A stretch of 64,000 nt of DNA from Methylophaga sulfidovorans (GTDB lineage: Bacteria; Pseudomonadota; Gammaproteobacteria; Nitrosococcales; Methylophagaceae), in the NCBI RefSeq assembly GCF_900114205.1, contig NZ_FOSH01000005.1, forward strand, positions 124,001-188,000. The letters are read 5' to 3'. A model generated the notes under the pieces. It was not told where the DNA came from. It saw nothing but the letters and a program-made list of their open reading frames with translations, and ran no database searches. This document shows positions 27,781 through 38,160 of the stretch, in pieces (within the stretch, counting starts at the first letter, position 1; each line of letters begins with the position of its first letter). The translations under genes and the position numbers were made by a program.

Positions 27781-29022
27781 GTGGCTCAAGCACAAACGGC
27801 TAAGGCAAAAAAAGTCAAAGTACCCGATATCTTTCTCTGGCAGGGAACAGATAAACAGGGCCGGAAAGTCAAAGGCCAAATCAGTGCAGAGAACCTGAAT
27901 CAGGCCAAAGTCGATTTACGACGCCAAGGGATAACGCCGTTAAAAGTCCGCAAAAAACCCAAAGACCTGTTTGCCCCAAGAAAACCAAAAATCAAACCTT
28001 CTGATATCGCAGTCTTCAGCCGCATGCTTGCGACTATGATGTCTTCTGGCGTGCCATTAATGCAGTCAATGCAGATTATTGGTGAGGGCCATGAAAATAG
28101 TAGTATGCAAGAAATGATTCTGGCGATTAAAGCTGATGTTGAGTCAGGTACCAGTCTTGCTGAATCCCTATCTAAATTTCCTCATCATTTTGATGATTTA
28201 TACGTTAATCTGATTAATGCTGGTGAGCAGTCAGGTGCCTTAGAAATCTTATTACATGAAATTGCCGCCTATCAGGAAAAAACAGAGGCCTTAAAAGCCA
28301 AAATTAAAAAAGCCCTTGTTTACCCAACAGCAATTATCGTCGTCGCTTTTATTGTGACGGCAATTCTGATGATTTTTGTTATTCCTCAATTTGAATCTTT
28401 ATTCAAAGGCTTTGGTGCAGATTTGCCCGGCTTGACAAAATTAGTCATTCGAATATCTGAGGTGTTTCAGGAAAAATGGTGGCTAATCTTTGGCATTGTT
28501 ATTGGTGCCGTATACGGAGCTATGGAAGCGCGTAAGCGTTCACGTAAAGTCCAGCATTTCCTAGACAGGATGTTGCTTAAAATTCCGGTGGTTGGTGAAA
28601 TCATGAGAAAAGCCGCAATTGCTCGGTTTGCCAGAACATTTTCAACAATGTTTAAAGCCGGTGTCCCCATGGTAGAAGCGATGACATCCGTTGCTGGGGC
28701 AACGGGTAACGTCGTTTTTGGTGAAGCTACCCTGATTATGCGCGATGACGTTGCTACCGGCACACAGCTCAATAAAGCCATGATTGATGTCGAATTATTC
28801 CCCAATATGGTTGTACAGATGGTGGCTATTGGTGAAGAATCTGGTTCACTTGATGCCATGCTGGCAAAAGTTGCCGAGTTTTTTGAAAGTGAAGTAGATG
28901 ATGCTGTCGATAATATGACGGCATTATTGGAGCCCCTCATCATGGTTTTCCTTGGTGGTATCGTCGGCACACTGGTTATTGCTATGTATTTGCCAATTTT
29001 CAAACTTGGCGCAGCAATTTAA
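27781..29022 (+). CDS. pilC: Type IV pilus inner-membrane platform protein PilC
   Basis: A 413-residue protein with two T2SF domains (about 80-200 and 285-405) and three membrane helices. FSRMLATMMSSGVPLMQSMQ and ARTFSTMFKAGVPMVEAMTS are the paired repeats of this family; LMIFVIPQFESLF follows the second helix. The start is GTG at 27781, three bases after the pilB stop. It anchors PilB and passes pilins from membrane to fibre. The major pilin gene is not in this window. Confidence 0.95.
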   Translation: MAQAQTAKAKKVKVPDIFLWQGTDKQGRKVKGQISAENLNQAKVDLRRQGITPLKVRKKPKDLFAPRKPKIKPSDIAVFSRMLATMMSSGVPLMQSMQIIGEGHENSSMQEMILAIKADVESGTSLAESLSKFPHHFDDLYVNLINAGEQSGALEILLHEIAAYQEKTEALKAKIKKALVYPTAIIVVAFIVTAILMIFVIPQFESLFKGFGADLPGLTKLVIRISEVFQEKWWLIFGIVIGAVYGAMEARKRSRKVQHFLDRMLLKIPVVGEIMRKAAIARFARTFSTMFKAGVPMVEAMTSVAGATGNVVFGEATLIMRDDVATGTQLNKAMIDVELFPNMVVQMVAIGEESGSLDAMLAKVAEFFESEVDDAVDNMTALLEPLIMVFLGGIVGTLVIAMYLPIFKLGAAI

Positions 29023-29024
29023 AT

Positions 29025-29894
29025 ATGTCACTCATCGATTACCTGGCGGCATCGCCAGTCGCTTGGATAATTGTTGCTGGCCTTCTCGGCCTACTGCTTG
29101 GTAGCTTTTTAAATGTAGTGATTTATCGTCTTCCTATTATGATGCAACGCGAATGGGCGGAACAATGTGCAGAACTTACTGGTGAAGCCAGTCAATCACA
29201 AACCACTTTTTCACTGTCAAAACCTCGCTCAGCCTGCCCTCATTGTGGTCATGCCATCACCGCCCTGGAAAATATTCCGGTCATAAGTTACCTGTTTCTT
29301 GGTGGTAAATGTAAAAACTGCCGTACACCGATTTCAATTCGTTATCCACTTATCGAAGCGATATCTGCATGTATGTCAGCCATTATCGCCTGGCAATTTG
29401 GCTTTGACTGGAGCGCTATCGGTGCACTTATACTTAGCTGGGCATTGATAGCATTAACTTTTATTGATGTTGATCACCAATTATTACCAGACAAAATCAC
29501 TCTTCCACTTATCTGGCTCGGCTTAGCTTTCAACTTAGCAGGTACCTACACCGATTTGCATAGTAGTGTCATTGGAGCTATTGCCGGCTATTTATCGTTG
29601 TGGAGCATTTATCACCTCTTTAAACTGGTCACAGGTAAAGAAGGGATGGGTTATGGTGATTTCAAGCTTCTCGCAGCATTAGGAGCCTGGATGGGCTGGC
29701 AAGCGTTACCCATGATTGTTTTATTATCATCTTTTGTCGGGGCAGCTATTGGTGTCACTCTCGTTCTACTGAAAAACCATCAACGAGAGATTCCTATCCC
29801 GTTTGGTCCTTATCTTGCAATTGCAGGCTGGATAGCACTTGTATGGGGAGATACCATTAACGGTGCTTACCTTCATTGGTCTGGACTTGTTTAA
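29025..29894 (+). CDS. pilD: Type IV prepilin peptidase / N-methyltransferase
   Basis: A 289-residue polytopic enzyme that cleaves the leader of prepilins and methylates the new N-terminus. The cytoplasmic methylase loop has two CxxC pairs (CPHCGHAIT and CKNCRTPIS); the aspartyl protease residues are in FIDVDHQLLPD and GYGDFKLLAALGAWMG. About eight membrane helices are visible. It follows pilC after 2 bases and its stop overlaps the coaE start by one base. It may also serve type II secretion pseudopilins. Confidence 0.96.
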   Translation: MSLIDYLAASPVAWIIVAGLLGLLLGSFLNVVIYRLPIMMQREWAEQCAELTGEASQSQTTFSLSKPRSACPHCGHAITALENIPVISYLFLGGKCKNCRTPISIRYPLIEAISACMSAIIAWQFGFDWSAIGALILSWALIALTFIDVDHQLLPDKITLPLIWLGLAFNLAGTYTDLHSSVIGAIAGYLSLWSIYHLFKLVTGKEGMGYGDFKLLAALGAWMGWQALPMIVLLSSFVGAAIGVTLVLLKNHQREIPIPFGPYLAIAGWIALVWGDTINGAYLHWSGLV

Positions 29895-30496
29895 TGGTAT
29901 TTAAGGTCGGACTCACTGGTGGTATCGCTAGTGGCAAATCAACTGTGACCTCATTGTTTTATGATAAATATCAAATTGACATTATCGACGCTGATCGCAT
30001 TGCACATGCCCTTTTAAGCCAAGGTTCACCATGCTATACAAAGGTCGTAAATATTTTTGGTGAGTTGGCTTTGTTAAAGAACGGTGATATTAACCGACGC
30101 TATCTTCGCGAACGCATATTTCATGAGCCAAATGCCAAACAGCAACTTGAAGCAATATTACATCCTGTAATCCATCAACAATTATTAAGTAAAGCAGAGA
30201 GCGCTTCATCACCTTACTGTATTTTATCTGTACCGCTATTGATTGAAGTGGGTATGCATAAAGAAGTAGATCGTGTCTGTGTTATTGATGTCAGTGAACA
30301 TACACAGCTGGAAAGGTTAACAAGCCGTGATAAAGTCTCTACAGAAACAGCGCTTGCAATGATTAATAGCCAATGTGATCGACAAGTTCGCTTGCAATAC
30401 GCAGATGATATTATCAATAATAACCATTCTGTAGATTCTTTAGCACATCAAGTTGCTCAATTGCATGAACTCTACTTAAACTTTGCTGACAAATGA
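29894..30496 (+). CDS. coaE: Dephospho-CoA kinase
   Basis: A 200-residue P-loop kinase completing coenzyme A synthesis. VGLTGGIASGKSTVTSLF is the Walker A region; IIDADRIAHALLSQGSP has the substrate Asp; ILHPVIHQQL and the lid helix with TSRDKVSTETALAMINSQ follow. I start at ATG 29894, overlapping the pilD TAA by one base; an upstream ATG at 29876 falls inside pilD. It is the usual gene after pilD in Pseudomonas-type pil loci. Confidence 0.95.
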   Translation: MVFKVGLTGGIASGKSTVTSLFYDKYQIDIIDADRIAHALLSQGSPCYTKVVNIFGELALLKNGDINRRYLRERIFHEPNAKQQLEAILHPVIHQQLLSKAESASSPYCILSVPLLIEVGMHKEVDRVCVIDVSEHTQLERLTSRDKVSTETALAMINSQCDRQVRLQYADDIINNNHSVDSLAHQVAQLHELYLNFADK

Positions 30497-30567
30497 CATT
30501 AAGTTGCTTGCCAGCAAAGACTCATGGACAATAAACCTATCCACTCATCGTATAAAAAAATAGACCC

Positions 30568-31338
30568 GTGTCAGATTCGATAATTTTTGAACAACCACTC
30601 AATGAACGAATTCGAACCTTCCTGAGGTTAGAGTTTCTATTTAAACGTGTTGATTCTGCATTGATGGGCCAATCCGAAATGCATCACCGCGATGCTTTGG
30701 ATGGAATATTAAGCATGCTCAGTGTATTTGAGCGTAGCGATATGAAACAAGAATTAATGAAAGAAATCGAGCGCTTGATTGCCAATTTATCAGCACTCGA
30801 AAATACTCCGGGTGTCGATAGAGATGCATTAGATTCATTACTTTCAGATCTCGATCAAAGTTTGGATGCTTTGCATATTCAGAAATCAGGCTTAGGTCAG
30901 CAATTACGTGATAATGAATTTTTATATAGCATCCGCCAGCGTTCAAGCATACCAGGCGGTACCTGCGAATTTGATTTACCGTCTTACCACTTCTGGTTAC
31001 AACATGCTGTAGCTGAAACACGCACTGAGCAACTTCAACTCTGGTTAAATGAATTTATCTCTGTCAGAAATGCTGTTGAACTTAGCCTTCGACTTATCCG
31101 AGGCAGTGTTGGTTTTAAAGATGAAGTAGCGGAAGCGGGCTTCTATCAACGCAGTCTGGATTCAAATCAGCCTTATCAACTTATTCGTGTTGAAATTCCA
31201 CGTGACAAAGCTTTTTTTCCTGAAGTCAGTGGTGGAAAACATCGATTCACTGTCCGCTTTATGTTATTTGATATCCAGCAACGACCACAGCAATCGTTCG
31301 AAACCATTCCTTTTAAACTCAGCTGTTGTGCAATGTAA
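30568..31338 (+). CDS. zapD: Cell division protein ZapD
   Basis: A 256-residue protein of the ZapD (DUF1342) family, which crosslinks FtsZ filaments at the division ring. The N-terminal helical domain has [19 protein letters not shown], the classic opening; a beta domain near the end carries [17 protein letters not shown]. The start is GTG at 30568; no ATG matches the conserved N-terminus. Position between coaE and yacG is conserved in gammaproteobacteria. Confidence 0.95.
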   Translation: MSDSIIFEQPLNERIRTFLRLEFLFKRVDSALMGQSEMHHRDALDGILSMLSVFERSDMKQELMKEIERLIANLSALENTPGVDRDALDSLLSDLDQSLDALHIQKSGLGQQLRDNEFLYSIRQRSSIPGGTCEFDLPSYHFWLQHAVAETRTEQLQLWLNEFISVRNAVELSLRLIRGSVGFKDEVAEAGFYQRSLDSNQPYQLIRVEIPRDKAFFPEVSGGKHRFTVRFMLFDIQQRPQQSFETIPFKLSCCAM

Positions 31339-31340
31339 TT

Positions 31341-31532
31341 ATGGTAACTACTGTTAACTGCCCGCAATGTGGTACCTTAGTCCCCTGGAAAGAAGATCAA
31401 ATCTGGAAACCTTTTTGCAGTGAGCGTTGTAAGCTGATTGATCTCGGTGAATGGGCATCTGAAGGACACCGGATTCCAGGCCCCCCAGCTCACACATCTT
31501 TAGATGATAACGACGACTCCGATTATCACTAA
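31341..31532 (+). CDS. yacG: DNA gyrase inhibitor YacG
   Basis: A 63-residue zinc protein. [11 protein letters not shown] and [15 protein letters not shown] contain the four zinc ligands, and the tail is acidic. E. coli YacG binds GyrB and inhibits gyrase. I start at ATG 31341, two bases after the zapD stop; an upstream ATG at 31326 lies inside zapD. It converges with nadA, with 2 bases between the stops. Confidence 0.92.
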   Translation: MVTTVNCPQCGTLVPWKEDQIWKPFCSERCKLIDLGEWASEGHRIPGPPAHTSLDDNDDSDYH

Positions 31533-31534
31533 GG

Positions 31535-32611
31535 CTAAGCATCACCGGCTGTGAGAATACCTTTTTCATAAGAAAAGTTAAGCATTCGATTCAGTGGGAT
31601 CAACGCTTTTTGACGAATATCCTCATCCACTTCAATCGTATTATTCATCTCGACCAAAGTCTTATGTAAATTGACCAGGGTATTCATTGCCATCCACGGG
31701 CAATGAGCACAGCTTTTACAGGTCGCACTCTTGCCGCCTGTCGGTGCTGGTATTAAACGTTTATCAGGAACAGCCTGGCTCATTTTATAAAACAAGCCGT
31801 AATCTGTTGCGATGATTAACGTATCCGCTTTAGATGCTTTACCTGCCGCAATAATTTGTTTTGTTGAGCCAACAAAGTCTGCCTTGGCAATCACCGCCTC
31901 AGGTGATTCCGGATGAACTAAAACCTCAGCATCAGGATATTTCGCCATAAGTTGTTCAAGTTCGTACAGCTTAAACTCATCATGAACAACACAATGCCCT
32001 TGCCATAAAAGCATATCGGCATCGGTTTTATTCTTAATATATTGACCCAAATGACGATCTGGTCCCCAGATAATCTTTTTGCCTTCCGCTTTTAATGCTT
32101 CAATAATTTGTATGGCATTACTTGATGTCACAATCCAATCAGCGCGCGCTTTTACTTCAACACTGGTGTTAGCATAAACCACAACAACACGCTCAGGGTG
32201 CTGATCACAAAACGCACTAAAAGCTTCAATCGGACAACCAAGATCAAGTGAGCATTCTGCTTCCAGTGTCGGCATGAGAACCGTCTTTTCAGGGCTCAGA
32301 ATCTTTGCTGTTTCGCCCATAAAGCGGACACCACAAACCACTAAGGTGTCAGCGGGATGCTTAGCACCAAAATTTGCCATATCCAAAGAGTCAGAAACAT
32401 ATCCACCTGTTTGTTCTGCCAAAGCCTGCAATTCATCATCAACATAATAATGAGCAATCATTACGGCATTCTTTTCTTCCAACAGACGTTTTATTTTCTC
32501 AATATAGTCGGCTTTTTCTTCTTCAGACAGCCAGGGTGTTGGCGCCACATTATCGATTATTGAGTCAATCTTTGATTGAAGTGATTGTGGAATGGCTTCT
32601 GCTAAACTCAT
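31535..32611 (-). CDS. nadA: Quinolinate synthase
   Basis: A 358-residue [4Fe-4S] enzyme condensing iminoaspartate and dihydroxyacetone phosphate in NAD synthesis. [20 protein letters not shown] is near residue 55; [28 protein letters not shown] and [13 protein letters not shown] supply candidate cluster cysteines. Length is close to that of E. coli NadA (347). It follows mutT by 4 bases on the minus strand. nadB and nadC are not in the window. Confidence 0.96.
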   Translation of the reverse strand: MSLAEAIPQSLQSKIDSIIDNVAPTPWLSEEEKADYIEKIKRLLEEKNAVMIAHYYVDDELQALAEQTGGYVSDSLDMANFGAKHPADTLVVCGVRFMGETAKILSPEKTVLMPTLEAECSLDLGCPIEAFSAFCDQHPERVVVVYANTSVEVKARADWIVTSSNAIQIIEALKAEGKKIIWGPDRHLGQYIKNKTDADMLLWQGHCVVHDEFKLYELEQLMAKYPDAEVLVHPESPEAVIAKADFVGSTKQIIAAGKASKADTLIIATDYGLFYKMSQAVPDKRLIPAPTGGKSATCKSCAHCPWMAMNTLVNLHKTLVEMNNTIEVDEDIRQKALIPLNRMLNFSYEKGILTAGDA

Positions 32612-32615
32612 AATT

Positions 32616-33023
32616 CTAAAATGCCTGTGTGGTATTCAATTGCTGTTGTATTGATTCAACGATGGCCTTATTGGCTGCCGGAAATTCATACTGATGTAAG
32701 GCAGAAATATCTACCCATTTAGTAATTTGACCTTCCTGACCTATTGGTGTTCCCTCAAAAGCATTGCTCCACCAAACATCCAATAAAACAGACTTATCAC
32801 CATAATCATGAGTAATACTGATAAGCGGTTCTGCTGAATGTACATCGATAGCCAGCTCTTCTTTAATTTCTCTTTTTAAGGCTTGCAAGGCGCTTTCTCC
32901 TGCCTCAACCTTACCTCCAGGAAACTCCCATAAATTACCTTGATGCTGTTCAGGCTTACGCAAGGCAATAAATACCTGCTGTTTCTGAACAATAACACCA
33001 ACAGCGACATGTATTTGACTCAT
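32616..33023 (-). CDS. mutT: 8-oxo-dGTP diphosphatase (MutT-type Nudix hydrolase)
   Basis: A 135-residue Nudix enzyme. The Nudix box is intact: [30 protein letters not shown] precedes it, as in MutT, which removes oxidised dGTP from the nucleotide pool. The protein is single-domain, without the thiamine-phosphate synthase-like extension found in some relatives. Its start directly abuts the stop of the upstream zinc-finger gene. Confidence 0.9.
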   Translation of the reverse strand: MSQIHVAVGVIVQKQQVFIALRKPEQHQGNLWEFPGGKVEAGESALQALKREIKEELAIDVHSAEPLISITHDYGDKSVLLDVWWSNAFEGTPIGQEGQITKWVDISALHQYEFPAANKAIVESIQQQLNTTQAF

Positions 33024-33221
33024 TTAATCCTGACCGCTTAGAGTGAAAAGTGCCCCGCAATAAGGACAAGCTACTTCACCTTTGGTTTCGATATCTAAAT
33101 ATACTCGGGGATGTGCATTCCACACAGGCATATCCGGCATTGGACAGCTCAAAGGCAGATCTTTAGGGTGAACCCAATAATGTTTTTCAGCACACGATTT
33201 ATCATTACTTTGCTCACCCAT
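33024..33221 (-). CDS. Small zf-CHCC zinc-finger protein
   Basis: A 65-residue protein ending in ACPYCGALFTL, with HPRVYLDIETKGEV before it and a Cys at about 26. This is the CHCC zinc-finger family (PF10276), related to the NDUFS6 accessory subunit of complex I; bacterial members are of unknown function. It lies between aspS (16 bases) and mutT (abutting). Too small to say more. Confidence 0.82.
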   Translation of the reverse strand: MGEQSNDKSCAEKHYWVHPKDLPLSCPMPDMPVWNAHPRVYLDIETKGEVACPYCGALFTLSGQD

Positions 33222-33237
33222 AAGATCTCCTTAACGA

Positions 33238-35019
33238 CTATTCAGCCTGAGGATTCTTTCTCAATCTGATATTCAGCTCTTTCAATAATGCATCATCAAT
33301 CGGACTTGGCGCATCCGTCAACAAACAGCTTGCTGATTGCGTTTTTGGAAACGCCATTACATCACGTATTGATGCAGCTCCGGTCATCAACATCACCAAA
33401 CGATCCAGACCAAATGCCAGACCACCATGCGGAGGACATCCGTACTTTAAGGCGTTTAATAAAAAGCCAAATTTATCCTGCGCTTCTTCTTCATTAATGC
33501 CCAGTAATTCAAATACTTTTTGCTGGACATCTGTCTTATGAATACGCATTGAACCACCACCAAGTTCAGTACCATTCAATACCATGTCATAAGCACGTGA
33601 CAGACATTTCTCCGGATCAGAGTCCAATAATTCCAAATCAGACTCACGTGGAGCTGTAAACGGATGATGGAGTGCATGCCAGCGTTCTGATTTTTCATCC
33701 CATTCAAACATGGGGAAGGCAACCACCCATAGAGGTTTCCAGCCGCGTTCAACCATATTTAAATCATGACCCAGTTTCACACGTAATGCGCCCAAGGATT
33801 CATTCACTATTGACGCTTTATCGGCACCAAAGAAGACTAAATCACCTGTTTCCGCAGAAACACGCTGCATGATGGCAGTAACAACTTCATCAGGTAAAAA
33901 CTTCAGAATAGGTGACTGTAAACCTTCACGTCCGCCATCAATATCATTTACCTTGATATACGCTAAACCCTTCGCGCCATAGATGCTGACATATTTGGTG
34001 TAGTCATCAATTTCTTTACGACTCAGATTATTGCCACCCGGCACTTTTAGTGCTGCTACACGGCCACGTGGATCGTTGGCAGGTGAAGAGAAAACTTTAA
34101 AGTCGACCTCTCCCATTAAATCACTGACATCAACTAATTCCAGCGGAATTCGCAAATCAGGTTTATCACTACCAAAGCGATCCATGGCTTCGGCATAAGT
34201 CATTCTTGGGAAAGGATTCGGTAAAGCCTCTTCCAATACATTGGCAAAAAGACTACGAATCATTTCTTCCATCATGTTCATAAAGTCTTCTTCTTCAACA
34301 AAAGAAGTCTCAATATCAATCTGGGTAAACTCAGGTTGACGGTCAGCACGTAAATCTTCATCACGGAAGCAGCGAACAACCTGATAATAACGGTCCATAC
34401 CGGACATCATTAATAATTGTTTGAAAAGCTGAGGAGATTGTGGCAACGCGAAAAACTCACCCTGATGCGTACGGCTTGGTACCAGGTAATCACGAGCCCC
34501 TTCTGGTGTTGCTTTTGTCAGAATAGGCGTTTCGATGTCTAAAAAGCCATTTGCATCCAGAAAATTACGTAGCTGACGTGTTATCTGTGAACGGAAACGC
34601 AAACGCTGCTGCATTTCTGGTCGACGTAAATCAATATAACGATAACGCAGACGGATATCTTCATTGACGTCTAATAATTCATTTAATGGGAAAGGCGGTG
34701 TTTCCGAGGCATTAAGAATTTCAAGTTTCTTAGCAATGATCTCAATCTTACCGCTACGCAAATCGGCATTATCACTACCAGCAGGCCTAAGCTGAACAAG
34801 CCCTTCAATTTTCAGTACATATTCACTTCTAACACGTTCAGCAACAGAAAAACACTCAGCATCTTCTGGATTACATACAACCTGAACTAATCCCTCACGA
34901 TCTCGTAGGTCAATAAAAATAACTCCACCGTGATCTCGTCGACGGTGCATCCAGCCAACAATAGAAACTGTCTGACCTTCGAGGGTTTCATTTACCTCGC
35001 CGCAATAATGGCTACGCAT
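33238..35019 (-). CDS. aspS: Aspartyl-tRNA synthetase
   Basis: A 593-residue class II synthetase. An N-terminal OB fold ([20 protein letters not shown]) binds the anticodon; catalytic motifs follow: motif 2 in [20 protein letters not shown], a bacterial insertion domain (about 290-420), and motif 3 in [15 protein letters not shown]. The start is ATG 35019, preceded by GGAAG; a TTG-type extension to 35031 is unlikely. Whether it also charges tRNA-Asn depends on gatCAB, which is not visible here. Confidence 0.97.
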   Translation of the reverse strand: MRSHYCGEVNETLEGQTVSIVGWMHRRRDHGGVIFIDLRDREGLVQVVCNPEDAECFSVAERVRSEYVLKIEGLVQLRPAGSDNADLRSGKIEIIAKKLEILNASETPPFPLNELLDVNEDIRLRYRYIDLRRPEMQQRLRFRSQITRQLRNFLDANGFLDIETPILTKATPEGARDYLVPSRTHQGEFFALPQSPQLFKQLLMMSGMDRYYQVVRCFRDEDLRADRQPEFTQIDIETSFVEEEDFMNMMEEMIRSLFANVLEEALPNPFPRMTYAEAMDRFGSDKPDLRIPLELVDVSDLMGEVDFKVFSSPANDPRGRVAALKVPGGNNLSRKEIDDYTKYVSIYGAKGLAYIKVNDIDGGREGLQSPILKFLPDEVVTAIMQRVSAETGDLVFFGADKASIVNESLGALRVKLGHDLNMVERGWKPLWVVAFPMFEWDEKSERWHALHHPFTAPRESDLELLDSDPEKCLSRAYDMVLNGTELGGGSMRIHKTDVQQKVFELLGINEEEAQDKFGFLLNALKYGCPPHGGLAFGLDRLVMLMTGAASIRDVMAFPKTQSASCLLTDAPSPIDDALLKELNIRLRKNPQAE

Positions 35020-35101
35020 AATAACTTCCAATCTTTAAATTTTTATAGTTTGCAATTGAGTTCTGAAAAACAGGATTCGAACCCTTAAATGTTAAGCTTA
35101 T

Positions 35102-35737
35102 TCAGGCTTTTTCTGCTGAGCCTGTTTTTTTCAATAACTGTTCTTTTTCCCAATCAGGCACAACGACTCCCATTGAGATAATCATTTTTAAACCTTGTTC
35201 AACACTCATATCCAGCTCAATCACATCCTCTTTTGGCAACATGAGCACAAAACCAGATGTTGGGTTAGGTGTTGTCGGTATAAAAACACTCATCACTTCA
35301 GATCGTGTTTTTTCTTGTACTTCACCTAGCTGATCTGAAGTCATAAAAGCAAGACTCCAAACGCCTTTCCTTGGATATTCCACCAAAAGTACACGGCGAA
35401 ATGACTGGCCGTCTGTTGCTAATACGGCTTCTAATATTTGCTTAATTCCTGCATAGAGTGTTCTGACCAGAGGAATCCTTGATAGCAAGGACTCCCAGGC
35501 ATTCACTAACCGGCGACCTAACAGATTGGCAACGATCATACCCGTTGCTAATACCAATACAACCGCTAATAACACTCCTAAGCCAGGGATGTGAAACCCT
35601 AATAAATTATTCGGCTGGTAAGCCTTCGGTAGTAATAATAAAGTTTGGTCAAGAAATCCAACGATAGCGCGGATAACAAGGAATGTAATGCCCAATGGCA
35701 TCCATACTAATAATCCAGCTATCAGATATTTACGCAT
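35102..35737 (-). CDS. DUF502 membrane protein
   Basis: A 211-residue protein with two N-terminal membrane helices (about 5-27 and 50-75) and a soluble remainder. GITFLVIRAIVGFLDQT, IPLVRTLYAGIKQ and VFIPTTPNPTSGFVLMLPK are hallmarks of the DUF502 family. Its function is not known. Gene order fmdB-DUF502-aspS is conserved among gammaproteobacteria; the FmdB gene is 21 bases upstream and aspS starts 82 bases downstream. Confidence 0.88.
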   Translation of the reverse strand: MRKYLIAGLLVWMPLGITFLVIRAIVGFLDQTLLLLPKAYQPNNLLGFHIPGLGVLLAVVLVLATGMIVANLLGRRLVNAWESLLSRIPLVRTLYAGIKQILEAVLATDGQSFRRVLLVEYPRKGVWSLAFMTSDQLGEVQEKTRSEVMSVFIPTTPNPTSGFVLMLPKEDVIELDMSVEQGLKMIISMGVVVPDWEKEQLLKKTGSAEKA

Positions 35738-35758
35738 TTATGTTAGGTTCAAACATGA

Positions 35759-36031
35759 TTAATGGCAGCCACAACCCGTACCACATGCGGCTGCTTTAGT
35801 CTTTTTTCCGCTATCGCTCGTTCCAGTATCTGCTAAATTACGTTTGCTGCCTGTTTTAAAATCCGTTTCATACCAGCCATCACCTTTCAAACGAAATCCT
35901 GACGCCGAGACCAATTTGCGTAACTGCGCTTCTTCACACGCTGGACAATGAACCAACGGTTCATCACTAATTTTTTGCAATGCTTCAAATTCATGACCAC
36001 ACGCATCACAGCGATATTCATAAAGTGGCAT
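35759..36031 (-). CDS. FmdB-type zinc ribbon protein
   Basis: A 90-residue protein opening with YEYRCDACGHEFEALQKI and CPACEEAQLRKLVSASGFRL, the FmdB/CxxC zinc-ribbon domain. The C-terminus has a second short Cys cluster (CGTGCGCH). Related proteins were named for a regulator in formamide metabolism, but most, like this one beside aspS, have no proven role. It begins the fmdB-DUF502-aspS group and is divergent from the ABC transporter gene across 158 bases. Confidence 0.87.
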   Translation of the reverse strand: MPLYEYRCDACGHEFEALQKISDEPLVHCPACEEAQLRKLVSASGFRLKGDGWYETDFKTGSKRNLADTGTSDSGKKTKAAACGTGCGCH

Positions 36032-36189
36032 TATTCCTTCCTCATACGATAAAACAAATATTGGAGACCACTTTTATAGTGTCTCGAAAGCCGCATTTCA
36101 AGAGTTAAACCCATTAATTATAACTAAAAATGTTTCTTGCCGCCGCGCTCACTTCCAACATCGCTAATTTAATGCGCTAAACTATATTA

Positions 36190-37959
36190 ATGACATCGAA
36201 AAATGACTGGCAGGCAATACGCCGACTTCTTCCCTTTATAAAAAAATTTAAAGGCCGCGTCATACTTGCGCTTAGCCTGCTCACTTTAGCAAAGCTGGCC
36301 AATGTTGCTGTCCCTCTGACACTCAAACATGCTATCGATGCCTTAGATCCTCAGCAGCAAAATATTATTTATCTGCCCGTCATGATGTTGGTGGCTTACG
36401 GACTTCTACGACTGGCTAGCAGCGCGTTCAGTGAAATACGAGATGCGCTATTCGCAAAGGTTATCTTTCGTTCTGTTCGTAGAATCGCCTCACAGATACT
36501 TGCTCACTTACACGAACTATCACTTCAATTTCATTTACAGAGACAAACCGGCGGCATATCACGTGATATAGAACGTGGTAGTCGCGGTATCAGTTTCCTG
36601 ATGAACTTCATGATATTCAATATCTTACCTACATTGGTAGAAATTGGGTTAGTCACGGCAATCTTACTCATTAATTACGACAGTATTTTTGCCATTATCA
36701 CCACAAGTACGATTCTTATATATATCTTTTATACCCTCATTATTACTGAATGGAGAATGCGTTATCGCAGACGCATGAATGAGATGGACTCTCAAGCAAA
36801 TAATCAGGCAATAGACAGCCTGATGAATTACGAAACCGTAAAATATTTTAATAATGAACAATTAGAGGTTTCTCAATACGATAAAAAATTAGCATCATGG
36901 GAAAAGTCAGCCATTCATAACCAGACGTCACTGTCAGTTTTGAATATTGGTCAGGGCATTATCATTTCAATTGGTTTGACTACACTCATGTTACTTGCAG
37001 GACAAGGTGTGGTTGATGGTCAGCTTTCACTCGGCGATCTTGTTCTGATTAACGCTTATCTACTTCAGTTATATATGCCTCTGGGATTTTTAGGATTTGT
37101 CTATAGAGAAATTCGTCATTCCTTGGCCGATATGGAACGTATGTTTCATTTACTCGAACAAAAAAAAGAAATTTCTGACACCGACCATGCAAAAGATATT
37201 GATATAGACCTTGGAGAAATAAAGTTTGTAAATGTTGGTTTTTCATATCATCCGGACAGAGTCATCCTGAAAAATATCAATTTCACAGCAAAAGCAGGGC
37301 AAAAGCTTGCGATTGTCGGACCCAGTGGTTCTGGAAAATCAACCATTATCAGGTTGCTTTATCGGTTTTATGATCCTCAGTTGGGTCGTATAGAAATCGA
37401 TAATCAGGATATTAAGACTGTTACTCAAAGTAGCCTGCGTCGACATATTGGGATAGTGCCGCAAGACACCGTTTTGTTTAACGATACGATTTATCACAAC
37501 ATTGCTTATGGTAAACCATCTGCAAATAATGAAGCTGTCATTGCAGCAGCAAAACAGGCCAATCTTCATGACTTTATTCAACAGCTACCTGATGGTTATG
37601 ACACTATCGTCGGCGAACGAGGTTTGAAATTATCAGGTGGAGAAAAGCAACGTATCGCCATTGCCCGCACCCTTCTGAAAAATCCCAAATTATTGTGCTT
37701 TGATGAAGCCACTTCAGCCCTGGACAGCCATTCAGAACAACGAATCGGCAGAGAAATCATCAATATTAGTCAGAATAAAACCACATTGGTTATTGCTCAC
37801 AGACTATCGACTATTATCGACGCAGATCAGATTCTGGTGATGGACAAAGGTGAAATTATAGAACAAGGCACACATCAACAATTGCTAGCCCAAAACGGTA
37901 TTTATACATCCATGTGGCAACTACAGCAAAGTCATACAGAAATAAACGACGCCGTATAA
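36190..37959 (+). CDS. ATM1-type ABC transporter, fused permease and ATPase
   Basis: A 589-residue half-transporter with six membrane helices (about 20-300) and a C-terminal ATPase. VGPSGSGKSTIIRLLYRFYDP is Walker A, LKLSGGEKQRIAIARTLL the signature, LLCFDEATSALDSHSEQ Walker B, and VIAHRLSTI the switch His. FQLHLQRQTGGISRDIERG is typical of the ATM1/HMT1 branch, which exports glutathione-linked sulfur or metal compounds. It works as a homodimer. It is a single-gene unit, divergent from the FmdB-like gene. Confidence 0.9.
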   Translation: MTSKNDWQAIRRLLPFIKKFKGRVILALSLLTLAKLANVAVPLTLKHAIDALDPQQQNIIYLPVMMLVAYGLLRLASSAFSEIRDALFAKVIFRSVRRIASQILAHLHELSLQFHLQRQTGGISRDIERGSRGISFLMNFMIFNILPTLVEIGLVTAILLINYDSIFAIITTSTILIYIFYTLIITEWRMRYRRRMNEMDSQANNQAIDSLMNYETVKYFNNEQLEVSQYDKKLASWEKSAIHNQTSLSVLNIGQGIIISIGLTTLMLLAGQGVVDGQLSLGDLVLINAYLLQLYMPLGFLGFVYREIRHSLADMERMFHLLEQKKEISDTDHAKDIDIDLGEIKFVNVGFSYHPDRVILKNINFTAKAGQKLAIVGPSGSGKSTIIRLLYRFYDPQLGRIEIDNQDIKTVTQSSLRRHIGIVPQDTVLFNDTIYHNIAYGKPSANNEAVIAAAKQANLHDFIQQLPDGYDTIVGERGLKLSGGEKQRIAIARTLLKNPKLLCFDEATSALDSHSEQRIGREIINISQNKTTLVIAHRLSTIIDADQILVMDKGEIIEQGTHQQLLAQNGIYTSMWQLQQSHTEINDAV

Positions 37960-38080
37960 GTGTGTTATTTGACACATATTCGCTCACTTTTTTGGACTTT
38001 ATGCCAAAAGTCAGGTTAGTATGTCGCGCGGTTCCAACCGACTTAAATCAATATATACCAAAGAGATAACTATTTTATCC

Positions 38081-38113
38081 GTTCAGTTTCGGTTCAGTTT
38101 GGTTGTGCCAAAC
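38081..38113. promoter_or_regulatory. Tandem repeat and hairpin upstream of the pseudoazurin gene
   Basis: Two copies of GTTCAGTTT at 38081-38089 and 38092-38100 are spaced 11 bases apart, about one helical turn. They run into a short inverted repeat, GTTTGG at 38097-38102 and CCAAAC at 38108-38113. The group ends 47 bases before the start codon. Direct repeats with this period are typical of OmpR-family regulator sites; that reading is inference. Confidence 0.45.
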
Positions 38114-38160
38114 TTGCATCGCACTGGGTCATATAACCTATGAAAACAAGAGGATTAATA

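Noticed and set aside
35073-35084. GGATTCGAACCC, resembling a tRNA T-loop on the minus strand, between aspS and the DUF502 gene
   Set aside because: The flanking bases do not form a T-stem, and no acceptor stem, anticodon arm or CCA can be found in the 82-base gap. Chance match, or at most a tiny remnant.
38104-38118. Possible sigma54 promoter (TGTGCC and TTGC) before the pseudoazurin gene
   Set aside because: The two boxes are 4 bases apart instead of 5, and the GG-to-GC distance is wrong for a -24/-12 promoter.
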